A stretch of DNA of 64,000 bases from Bacteroidota bacterium (GTDB lineage Bacteria > Bacteroidota > Bacteroidia > Bacteroidales > Paludibacteraceae). Under the pieces are notes generated by a model. It saw only the letters and a program-made list of their open reading frames with translations. It had not been told where the DNA came from and did no database searches. The DNA lies in the NCBI GenBank assembly GCA_017860295.1, contig JAFNAS010000012.1:62001-126000 (forward strand), given 5' to 3'. The first letter of the stretch is position 1; each line of letters starts with the position of its first letter. Below are positions 10,617 through 19,308 of the stretch, one piece after another. The position numbers were made by a program, and so were the translations under genes.

Positions 10617-10811
10617 GCGATATTATAAGGTTAATACAAGAGTTAATTTCGCGCTCTAAATATACTGCTTAAAAAGTGGAATTGCAAACGGCGTTATGTT
10701 TTTTTTACAGTAATATTGGGGCGCTGGTAGGTGGTATCGTGCAGTGATTTATGTGTAATTCCTTGTTTTGTAGATGAGAAAAAGATGGTTTTTTTGTATG
10801 AAGACTAAAAA

Positions 10812-10840
10812 AAATCCTCTCGTTCGAGAGGATTTAACTA
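10812..10840 (-). terminator. Rho-independent terminator of dnaA
   Basis: AAATCCTCTCG-TT-CGAGAGGATTT perfect hairpin just after the dnaA stop. Confidence 0.8.
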
Positions 10841-10847
10841 TTTAGGA

Positions 10848-12242
10848 TTATGCTTTAATCTTATTTTGAATTTCCTGTATGCAGGCTCTGTATTGTTTGT
10901 CGATTTCCATTAAATCGTTTACTACTTTGCAGGCATGCAATACCGTGGCATGATCTCGTTTCCCAATCAGTTCTCCGATGGAAGAAAGCGAATGTTTGGT
11001 ATGGCATTTTGCAAGATACATGGCAATTTGACGAGCCTGAGCCAGTTCTCTATTCCTGCGTTTGGATAGCATATCTTCTATCTTCAGGCCGAAATGTTCG
11101 CATACCACATTTCTGATTTGCTCGACGGTGACTACCTTGGGAGTAACATTGACCACATTGTTCACTGCTTTGTGGGCAAGTTCTATGTTGATTGGATTGT
11201 CCGTCAGCGTGGAATAGGCCAGCAATGAAATAATAACGCCTTCCAGATCACGGATATTGTCGGTCACATTTTCGGCAATATAGTTTACCACTTCATCGTC
11301 GATTTCCAATCCGTCTTTGAAAATTTTGTGCTTTAGAATGTTCTTACGCAATTCAAAGTCCGGCTTTGATATCTCGGCCGACAAGCCCCATTTGAAGCGC
11401 GTGATGAGTCGCTGTTCGAGTCCCTGGAGTACCATGGGTGACCGGTCGGATGTCAGAATTAGTTGCTTGCCGTTTTGGTGAAGATGATTGAAGATATGGA
11501 AAAATGTATTTTGAGTTCCATTTTTGCCGGCAAATTCGTGAATATCGTCTAGAATCAATACGTCAATGCTCTGGTAGAAATTCAGAAAATCATTCACCGT
11601 GTTGTTGCGAACCGCATCGGTATATTGAATCTGAAAGAGATTGGCCGAAACATAAAGCACTCGTTTCTCCGGATGTGTTTTTTTTGCCTGAATACCGATG
11701 GCATGAACGAGGTGTGTTTTACCGACTCCCGATTGCCCAAATACGAACAAAGGGTTGAAAATGGTGGTTCCCGGATTGTTGCCGATGCTGATACCTGCCG
11801 TCCGAGCCAGTTTGTTGCTTGTTCCCTCTACAAAAGTGTTGAAATTGTAAATAGGGTTGAGCTGCGGGTCGATATGTGGAACAACCTCTTTGCGTGTAAA
11901 CGGGTTATCCTGTTTGGGCGCGTTGTATAGTTGATTGGGTTTTAACTTATCGTCGCTCGGGATGGTAGTGCTGGTTCCAGAAGTGCGATCGACCAAAACA
12001 CGGTACATCAAACGCGTCCCGTCGCCAATTTCTCTGTGAATGGTCATCCTCAGTAGATCGACAAAAGTTTCTTCGATGTATTCATAAAAGAACTGGCTGG
12101 GGACTTGTACCGTAAATACGTTGTTATCGTAACTCAGGGGTACGATAGGCAAAAACCACGTAGAGAAGGTAGTTTCGGACACATTGTCGCGTATCACACG
12201 CAGACAACGGTGCCACAAGTCACTGGCGTTGTTCAATTTCAT
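10848..12242 (-). CDS. dnaA: Chromosomal replication initiator protein DnaA
   Basis: NPLFVFGQSGVGKTHLVHAIG, LILDDIHEF, KRDHATVLHAC DNA-binding signature. Confidence 0.98.
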   Translation of the reverse strand: MKLNNASDLWHRCLRVIRDNVSETTFSTWFLPIVPLSYDNNVFTVQVPSQFFYEYIEETFVDLLRMTIHREIGDGTRLMYRVLVDRTSGTSTTIPSDDKLKPNQLYNAPKQDNPFTRKEVVPHIDPQLNPIYNFNTFVEGTSNKLARTAGISIGNNPGTTIFNPLFVFGQSGVGKTHLVHAIGIQAKKTHPEKRVLYVSANLFQIQYTDAVRNNTVNDFLNFYQSIDVLILDDIHEFAGKNGTQNTFFHIFNHLHQNGKQLILTSDRSPMVLQGLEQRLITRFKWGLSAEISKPDFELRKNILKHKIFKDGLEIDDEVVNYIAENVTDNIRDLEGVIISLLAYSTLTDNPINIELAHKAVNNVVNVTPKVVTVEQIRNVVCEHFGLKIEDMLSKRRNRELAQARQIAMYLAKCHTKHSLSSIGELIGKRDHATVLHACKVVNDLMEIDKQYRACIQEIQNKIKA

Positions 12243-12625
12243 CTTTTTTCTGTCTTAAGTCTTTTCGGGTAGACAAAGATCAAAAAGATTTTCCACATAT
12301 AAAATAGCTGTTTTGAAGTATTTTTCATGTTTTTTTGTACAATCTTTATTATCAGGGTGTTAATTTAATCGATTGTATTCTATGTATTTACGTGCTTGTT
12401 GATAAATAATTGTCTTTTTTTCAACAAGCTAACAGATGAGTTAAAAAAAGTTTACGACATAAGGGTGTAGAGGGAGTAGCTTCGGAACTCATTGTTTTTA
12501 AGGTATATGAATGTATTTATGTTTGAGAACATAAAACTAACACATTTTCACATTGAATCTTTGCGATTGCGACAAAAAACCTTGATCTTTGATGCGATAT
12601 TTATTTACCTTTAAATTTTGTGAGT

Positions 12626-13711
12626 ATGAAAATTGGAACCCCCAAAGAAATCAAAAACAACGAGAATCGGGTGGGATTGACTCCCGCTGGCGTGGCTGCA
12701 CTGGTTAAACAAGGCCATATTGTTTACATTCAGGAAGGTGCAGGGGTTAATAGTGGCTTTAGTGATGATTTGTATTTGAAGGTAGGTGCAACTTTGTTGC
12801 CCTCAATTGAAGAGGTGTATGCCGCCTCTGACATGATCGTCAAAGTGAAAGAACCGATTGAACCTGAGTATCGGTTGATCAAAAAAGATCAGTTGCTTTT
12901 TACTTATTTTCACTTTGCCTCCAATCCTGGTTTAACAAAAGCGATGATTGACAGCGGCGCTGTTTGTCTTGCTTACGAAACGGTTGAAAAAGCCGATCGA
13001 AGTCTTCCTTTATTGATCCCAATGTCGGAAGTTGCTGGTAGAATGTCTATTCAGGAGGGAGCTAAGTATCTTGAACGTCCTAACGGCGGTAAAGGTATCC
13101 TTCTGGGTGGAGTGCCGGGTGTGAAACCTGCAAAAGTTCTTGTATTGGGTGGCGGTGTCGTAGGTACACAAGCTGCCTGGATGGCTGCCGGTTTAGGTGC
13201 TGATGTTACGCTGGCCGACATTTCGTTGCCACGTTTACGTTATTTGGCCGATGTGTTGCCTCAAAACGTAAAAACACTTGTCTCTTCCGATTATGTAATT
13301 GCCGAAGAGGTAAAAACGGCCGATCTGGTTATCGGCGCCGTATTGGTAACGGGGGCAAAAACTCCGCATTTGGTAACAGCAGCAATGTTGCCTACAATGC
13401 AGCAAGGAGCTGTAATGGTGGATGTTGCTATCGATCAGGGAGGTTGTTTCGAAACTTCGCATGCAACCACACACAACGATCCGATTTATACGATCGATGG
13501 CGTGGTACATTATTGCGTGGCCAATATCCCGGGTGCAGTACCTTATACCTCAACATTGGCATTGACCAATGCCACTTTGCCTTATGCAATACAATTGGCA
13601 AATCAAGGTTGGGAAAAGGCGTGCGAAGCAAATGCCGAACTTAAAAAAGGCTTGAATATCGTCAAGGGTGATATCGTTTATGCGGCTGTTCGCGAAGCCT
13701 ATAAGGGATAA
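12626..13711 (+). CDS. ald: Alanine dehydrogenase
   Basis: MKIGTPKEIKNNENRVGLTPAGV, VLVLGGGVVGTQAAWMAAGLGADV, YCVANIPGAVPYTST. Confidence 0.96.
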   Translation: MKIGTPKEIKNNENRVGLTPAGVAALVKQGHIVYIQEGAGVNSGFSDDLYLKVGATLLPSIEEVYAASDMIVKVKEPIEPEYRLIKKDQLLFTYFHFASNPGLTKAMIDSGAVCLAYETVEKADRSLPLLIPMSEVAGRMSIQEGAKYLERPNGGKGILLGGVPGVKPAKVLVLGGGVVGTQAAWMAAGLGADVTLADISLPRLRYLADVLPQNVKTLVSSDYVIAEEVKTADLVIGAVLVTGAKTPHLVTAAMLPTMQQGAVMVDVAIDQGGCFETSHATTHNDPIYTIDGVVHYCVANIPGAVPYTSTLALTNATLPYAIQLANQGWEKACEANAELKKGLNIVKGDIVYAAVREAYKG

Positions 13712-13793
13712 TCCGTTTTTGATATGAATTACAGACAGCATGGCATCTGACGGTGTCATGCTGTTTTTTTTATGGCTTGCGCTCAAAATATTC

Positions 13794-13801
13794 TATCTTT
13801 G
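13794..13801 (+). promoter_or_regulatory. Bacteroidota -7 promoter element (TATCTTTG) upstream of recO
   Basis: TAnnTTTG consensus. Confidence 0.5.
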
Positions 13802-13832
13802 TTTATCAAGAACCAGTCTTACCATCCTCTCT

Positions 13833-14558
13833 ATGTTTCTTAAAACTAAAGCTATCATATTGCATTGTCTGAAATACAGCGATAAGGCCACCATCGTTCA
13901 TCTGATTTCCGAAGAGCGAGGAAGGCTTTCTTGTATTTTATATGGCGCGTCAAGAAAAAAAAGCGGATCGAAAATGGCTTTTTTGCAACCGTTGTCATTG
14001 GTCGACCTGGAAATAGAGATGGTGCCGGATCGGGAATTGCATCAAATAAAAGAAGCAAGGCCATCTCAGATTGTTAGTTCTATACAGATGAATCCGGTGA
14101 AAAATGCGTTGGCACTTTTTCTGGCCGAATTTTTGTACAGAACTCTCCGTGAAATGCAAACGGACAAACAACTGTTTCGCTTCTTGCAGCAATCGGTGCT
14201 GGTTCTGGAACGTTCGGAGCAGGGAATTGCCAATTTTCATCTGGTGATGATGCTTCATTTGACCCGTTTTCTTGGTTTTTTCCCCAATACTGAAACTGCC
14301 GGACGACGTTTTTATTTCGATATGGAGAACGGAATATTTACTTCAGCCTGTCCGTTACACAAACATTTTTTGCGTCCGACCGAAAGTGCGGTCTTGTATC
14401 AGCTAATGCGTATTAATTATGAGAATATGCATTTATTTCGTTTTTCTAGAGCAGAACGAGTTGATATACTGGAATATGTACTTGCTTACTATCGCATTCA
14501 TCTGGTCGAAATCGGTGAGCTCAAATCTTTGGCGGTGTTAACGGAGTTGTTCGATTGA
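13833..14558 (+). CDS. recO: DNA repair protein RecO
   Basis: MFLKTKAIILHCLKYSDKATIVHLISEERGRLSCILYGASRKKS; start reset to the internal ATG of the ORF. Confidence 0.9.
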   Translation: MFLKTKAIILHCLKYSDKATIVHLISEERGRLSCILYGASRKKSGSKMAFLQPLSLVDLEIEMVPDRELHQIKEARPSQIVSSIQMNPVKNALALFLAEFLYRTLREMQTDKQLFRFLQQSVLVLERSEQGIANFHLVMMLHLTRFLGFFPNTETAGRRFYFDMENGIFTSACPLHKHFLRPTESAVLYQLMRINYENMHLFRFSRAERVDILEYVLAYYRIHLVEIGELKSLAVLTELFD

Positions 14559-14629
14559 TGTGAGACGGGCATTTCCTTTGTTTTAGCTTTTCTAAAGGTT
14601 TCGGTGACAGATTTTTCGTCCGAAATACG

Positions 14630-14637
14630 TACATTTG
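14630..14637 (+). promoter_or_regulatory. Bacteroidota -7 promoter element (TACATTTG)
   Basis: TAnnTTTG upstream of TPR gene. Confidence 0.5.
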
Positions 14638-14671
14638 CAGTTCTTACATAAGACAACCAAATTATCAGTCA

Positions 14672-16390
14672 ATGAAGTTTATTCGTATAGTCATACTTGC
14701 CTTGTTGGTAAGCAGTGCATTGCATATTTCCGCTTCGAAAAAAAATGTATATAAGCATTTTGATGTGGTTACTCCAACCGATTTGCTATTCGACTATTTT
14801 TTTGATGATGCTTTGCGTGAGCGACTTGCCGGTCATTTCGATGTCTCCATTGATTTGTTGAATGCTTGTAACAGCATTAAGCCGGATGACGGAAATGTGA
14901 TGTATGAGTTATCGAAGATCTATGTGGTTACCAAACAGATCGACAAATCTATCGTTTGTCTGGAGAAAGCTTCTGTAGCTCAACCTGAAAATATATGGTT
15001 TAAGACAGCTTTGGCAGAACAGTATCTGGCATCTCAGAAAGTGGATAAGGCTGTGGAAGTATATAATGCTATTGTGAAAATCGATCCTGAAAACGATGAT
15101 GCATTGATGATGCTGGTCAATATCTATTCTCAATCGGAGAAGTATAACGAGGCCATTGCAGCATTGAATCTATTGGAGAAAGTACAGGGCGTGAATCAGG
15201 AGGTTACGATGGAAAAGGCTCGCCTCTATTTTATGCAAAACCAGAATAAGAAAGGGATAGCTGAAATAGACAAACTGGTAAAAGCTAATCCGAATGAGCC
15301 TAAATATCAGGTGCTCAGAGGCGATATTTATCTCGATCAGAAAATGCAGAAAGAAGCTCTGGTTTGTTATCAGCAGGTGCTGGAGAGCGATCCTAACAAT
15401 GGAGATGCTTTATATTCGTTGTCGAAATATTATAAGGCCATCGGGGATTCCGTGTCGATGATGGCAACACTAGATCAGATGATGCGCAACAAAAATGTTG
15501 ATCTGGAGCCGAAGATATCTGTGTTGAAAGATCTTGTTACAAGACCGGCTGAGATGCAGAAGGTGGAGGGCTATCTTGCTTCTTTGCTTGAAATGTATCC
15601 CGAAGAAGAGGGTTTGCATAACTACAACTATCTCTTTCTGCTGATGAAACAGAAAAATCAGGAGGCGGAGAACGAATTGAAGATCATGCTGGATCTGAAT
15701 CCTCAAAATAAATTGACATGGACCAGGATGATCGATATGAAGATTAAGCAGGAAAATTTTTCAGCTATCGATTCTCTGTGTACAAAAGCATTAGAATATT
15801 TTGCCGACGATGTCGATTTTTATTTTTATAAAGCAATAGCGCTGTTTCAGTTGGGTAAATACCGACAAACGATTATCAGTTGCAATAAAGCCCTTCAATT
15901 GGTCCCTGACGAGAATATTGTGATGCGATCGCAAATATATACTCAAATGGGGGATACCTATTATAAACTCGGGTTGAAAGACTCGACATATTTGTCGTAT
16001 ACTCAGTCCTTAAAATATCAGCCTAATAACATAGGAACGCTAAACAACTACGCTTATTATTTGTCGCTTGATAAGCGGGAATTGCAGAAGGCGGAAAGCA
16101 TGAGTGCCAAAACCGTGGCAGCCGAACCAACTAATGCCACATATCTCGATACGTATGCCTGGATTTTTTTTGTTCAAGGAAAGTACTCGTTAGCAAAAAT
16201 ATATGAAAAACAGGCGATAGAAAACGGAGGAGACAAAAGCGTAGAAGTGCTTGAGCACTATGGTGATATCCTGTTTCTGTCGGGCGAAAAGGAGCTGGCC
16301 TTGGAATGGTGGCAAAAAGCGGTAAAAGCAGGTGGGGATTCTCTGCTTTTGAAGAAGAAAATTGAAACCAAAAGCTATCTGGAAAAATAA
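14672..16390 (+). CDS. Secreted tetratricopeptide-repeat protein
   Basis: Signal peptide and many TPR-like repeats. Confidence 0.88.
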   Translation: MKFIRIVILALLVSSALHISASKKNVYKHFDVVTPTDLLFDYFFDDALRERLAGHFDVSIDLLNACNSIKPDDGNVMYELSKIYVVTKQIDKSIVCLEKASVAQPENIWFKTALAEQYLASQKVDKAVEVYNAIVKIDPENDDALMMLVNIYSQSEKYNEAIAALNLLEKVQGVNQEVTMEKARLYFMQNQNKKGIAEIDKLVKANPNEPKYQVLRGDIYLDQKMQKEALVCYQQVLESDPNNGDALYSLSKYYKAIGDSVSMMATLDQMMRNKNVDLEPKISVLKDLVTRPAEMQKVEGYLASLLEMYPEEEGLHNYNYLFLLMKQKNQEAENELKIMLDLNPQNKLTWTRMIDMKIKQENFSAIDSLCTKALEYFADDVDFYFYKAIALFQLGKYRQTIISCNKALQLVPDENIVMRSQIYTQMGDTYYKLGLKDSTYLSYTQSLKYQPNNIGTLNNYAYYLSLDKRELQKAESMSAKTVAAEPTNATYLDTYAWIFFVQGKYSLAKIYEKQAIENGGDKSVEVLEHYGDILFLSGEKELALEWWQKAVKAGGDSLLLKKKIETKSYLEK

Positions 16391-16414
16391 AATTTTCTTC
16401 GGGAAGTTTTATTG

Positions 16415-17128
16415 TCAACTCTTTTTCCAGAACTGAGAATGGTACTTAAGGGCAGACTTGACAAAAACGGTCGGATCGAACCCTCTTAGTTTGGCATATT
16501 CGTTGGCAATGAATTCTATGAGTGATTGATCCATGAAAAATCGGCGAAAACAGCGAGCTGCCATTTTTTTTGTTACTATGCCGAATTTCATTCTGTTGAT
16601 ATCCAGAAGCGTGAATGTGAATGTTCCGTTCGTATTTTCAAATAGCACGTTGCCAGGAGAATAATCAATCGGATATATCTCTTGCTCATGAATAGAGGCG
16701 GTATAGGCCGCCAGAGCTCTCAATAAATCTTCATTTCCTTCTACTTTATATTCACTTAATTCGCGTAAAATATGCGATTCCGGAGAAAATAGCGAAACAA
16801 AATAGGAATTTGTCAAAAACAATCCGTTATATTGTTCGATATAAGCTACCGGGGTTGGTGTAGAAATGTTTTTCTTCAAAAGTTGCGAGGCATAAGAGTA
16901 GGCTCTTTTGGATTTGCTTTGACGGAAGGTTCCATAAGCTATCTGATTGATAATGTGAGGCCGTTTATAGCTTTTTACCGTAAATAAAGTGCTGTCAATT
17001 TCAAAATTTTTGATTTCGTTTCTGGCTTTATAGATCGTAATTCCTTGCGACTGAAAAGTTTGAGGAAGTGTCTGTATAAAGTTACTAACGTGCTGATATG
17101 CCGGTGCAATAGTAATGATAGTCTTCAT
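16415..17128 (-). CDS. LPS core kinase-like (Kdo/WaaP/InaA family) protein
   Basis: FTVKSYKRPHIINQIAYGTFRQSKSKRAY...PIDYSPGNVLFE...LLDINRMKF kinase-like motifs. Confidence 0.75.
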   Translation of the reverse strand: MKTIITIAPAYQHVSNFIQTLPQTFQSQGITIYKARNEIKNFEIDSTLFTVKSYKRPHIINQIAYGTFRQSKSKRAYSYASQLLKKNISTPTPVAYIEQYNGLFLTNSYFVSLFSPESHILRELSEYKVEGNEDLLRALAAYTASIHEQEIYPIDYSPGNVLFENTNGTFTFTLLDINRMKFGIVTKKMAARCFRRFFMDQSLIEFIANEYAKLRGFDPTVFVKSALKYHSQFWKKS

Positions 17129-17324
17129 GTTTTGTTTGGAAAGGCCAACAAAGATACTATTTTTAGCGTATTGAATATTCAGTGTTTTATGAAATTGTCG
17201 AGGAGTTGTTAGTTTGTTATGTTTTTTTATGAAAACAGAGGGCTTGTTTTATAATTTGTCTCAAAAAGCTGCATTTTCTGAGTGTTTGAGTAGGACTTGT
17301 TTTCTAGTTTGGTTGATGTATAGT

Positions 17325-17332
17325 TATCTTTG
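17325..17332 (+). promoter_or_regulatory. Bacteroidota -7 promoter element (TATCTTTG)
   Basis: TAnnTTTG consensus upstream of zupT-like gene. Confidence 0.45.
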
Positions 17333-17352
17333 TGTTTAATATATTGATTTTA

Positions 17353-18150
17353 ATGGAACAACATAATTTATTGATAGCTTTTGGATTAACTCTTTTGGCA
17401 GGACTCTCGACCGGAATAGGAGGTCTTTTAACATACTTTTCAAAACAAACAAATCGCTCTTTTCTCTCTTTTTCTTTAGGGTTGGCGGCTGGCGTTTTGT
17501 TGTTTGTCTCATTTGTCGAAATATTTCCTGAATCACTTCGACTTTTCGAATCGGTAGTAGCTCCCTCAAAAGCTTTTACCTACACGCTTCTCTCTTTTTT
17601 TGCCGGCATTTTGGTTATGGCTTTTATTGATGTGCTTTGTCCTCACCATATTAAAATGGATCGGAGTGTTAATACCGAAAATGAACAGTTAAAGAGGAGT
17701 CTGAAAAAAATGAGTATTCTGATTGCTCTTGCTGTTACGTTGCATAATATTCCTGAAGGAATTGCGATGTTTACTATCGGGGTTTCCAATTATCGGTTGG
17801 TATTTCCTATTTTGCTGGCGATTATCATTCATAATATCCCTATAGGTATATCTATTTCAGTACCGATGTATCATGCAACTGGAAATCGTATAAAAGCGTT
17901 GTGCTTGGCATTAATCACCGGATTATCCACTCCGTTAGGGGCATTGCTAGCCTGGTTGTTTATTTTGCCTTACTGGTCGCCAGAGCTGGAAGGTATTGTT
18001 TTAGGAGCTGTTTCGGCAACGATGGTATATATTGCCGTTGACGAATTAATTCCGGCGGCGCATCACTACGGCAAAAGTCATTATTCTAAAATAGGTCTGA
18101 TAAGTGGAATGGCACTGGTTGCCATAGCATTGTTGTTAATGGGAGAATGA
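17353..18150 (+). CDS. zupT: ZIP family zinc transporter ZupT
   Basis: LHNIPEGIAMFTIG and IHNIPIGISISVP signature helices. Confidence 0.92.
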   Translation: MEQHNLLIAFGLTLLAGLSTGIGGLLTYFSKQTNRSFLSFSLGLAAGVLLFVSFVEIFPESLRLFESVVAPSKAFTYTLLSFFAGILVMAFIDVLCPHHIKMDRSVNTENEQLKRSLKKMSILIALAVTLHNIPEGIAMFTIGVSNYRLVFPILLAIIIHNIPIGISISVPMYHATGNRIKALCLALITGLSTPLGALLAWLFILPYWSPELEGIVLGAVSATMVYIAVDELIPAAHHYGKSHYSKIGLISGMALVAIALLLMGE

Positions 18151-18193
18151 AAAAGTAACGGCGATATTTCCAAATGTCGTTCAAATCAAGCCA

Positions 18194-18245
18194 TCATTGG
18201 TTATAAACACACCTTATTACAAAAATAACCAATGAATAGCGCGAT
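18194..18245. terminator. 11-bp inverted repeat between convergent genes
   Basis: TCATTGGTTAT (18194-18204) / ATAACCAATGA (18235-18245); 30-nt loop and no strong U tract. Confidence 0.4.
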
Positions 18246-18349
18246 AAATAAGGTCAAATGGTAAATACCGCCGTGTTTCAAGTAGTATAAAGAATAGATA
18301 GTAAAATAATAACTAATTCAAAAAGTGATGGTTGGGTGTTTTTCGATTG

Positions 18350-19276
18350 TTAGTGAGTGCTTTCCAATTTGACTTGTATCCATCCTTTAATAGGTTTCCC
18401 CATTTCGGAAGAAGTCGATTTTGAACCGGATGTACTTTGATCCATTCCACCACCGAGGCCACCCATTCCACCGCCGGGGCCACCCATTCCACCACCAGGG
18501 CCACCCATTCCACCGCCGGGGCCACCCATTCCACCGCCAGGGCCACCCATTCCACCGCCGGGGCCACCCATTCCACCGCCAGAGCCACTTTGCATTCCTT
18601 GTGGTAAAGAAAACTCGGAAAGTAATCCGATGCTGAGTAATCCTGTTGCGGAATTCTTAAGATTAAATATCGAATAAGGTAATTTGATGTTGTAGCAAAT
18701 TTTATGATTGGAAGTGGTAGTCAGCTTTACCCATTCAATACCAACGGCTCTTGAATCTCCATCAATGTCAAACAAAGCTCCTTTCAGATTGATTTGCTGT
18801 ACCTGTTGTGTGGGATCGGGACGTCTCGGCCCTCTGGACTGATTCTGATCGTCTTGTCCTTGTCCTCCTTGGTTTGGCTGTATTTGTGGTTGATCCATGG
18901 AAGGCGTAAGACCTCCTGGCCCGCTTTGCTGACGCAATGACATCAAAGAGGGGAAAATGACGGCATATCTGTCTTTCCCTTTTCCTGTAGGATCGATATA
19001 AACGGTTAGACCGTTGAATAGTAATTTTTGTTGCGTAGGATCATCGGTCGCAACCAACTGAATGTAAAAGCCGGTCGCATTGTTAAATGCTCGGATAAGC
19101 ATTTTATCGTTGGCAAACGACATAAACAGAGTGGAACTGTCTGGAGTTGCTACTGTTGTGAAATCGGGACAAAATTGGCTTTGAGTCTCCAGTTTGATTT
19201 TTGCATGAGCAAACAACGGAAAGCTACAGGCTAATGCGATGCATGCCAATTTTTGTAGGTGATGTTTTGTCTTCAT
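18350..19276 (-). CDS. Secreted protein with C-terminal GGMGGPG heptapeptide repeats
   Basis: Signal peptide MKTKHHLQKLACIALACSFPLFAHA; Gly/Met/Pro repeat near C-terminus. Confidence 0.8.
   Translation of the reverse strand: MKTKHHLQKLACIALACSFPLFAHAKIKLETQSQFCPDFTTVATPDSSTLFMSFANDKMLIRAFNNATGFYIQLVATDDPTQQKLLFNGLTVYIDPTGKGKDRYAVIFPSLMSLRQQSGPGGLTPSMDQPQIQPNQGGQGQDDQNQSRGPRRPDPTQQVQQINLKGALFDIDGDSRAVGIEWVKLTTTSNHKICYNIKLPYSIFNLKNSATGLLSIGLLSEFSLPQGMQSGSGGGMGGPGGGMGGPGGGMGGPGGGMGGPGGGMGGPGGGMGGLGGGMDQSTSGSKSTSSEMGKPIKGWIQVKLESTH
18445..18587. repeat. 21-bp in-frame tandem repeat (about 7 copies) encoding (GGMGGPG)n
   Basis: GGGCCACCCATTCCACCGCC(G/A) repeated with third-position variation. 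Confidence 0.93.
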
Positions 19277-19308
19277 ATCTGTATATCTGTTGAGTTTAAG
19301 CTTTTTGA

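Noticed and set aside
18445-18587. CRISPR-like regular repeat
   Set aside because: Contiguous 21-bp in-frame units with no unique spacers; a coding tandem repeat.
18421-18636. Antisense ORF rich in HPFHRRG repeats
   Set aside because: It is the reverse strand of the (GGMGGPG)n repeat of the secreted protein.
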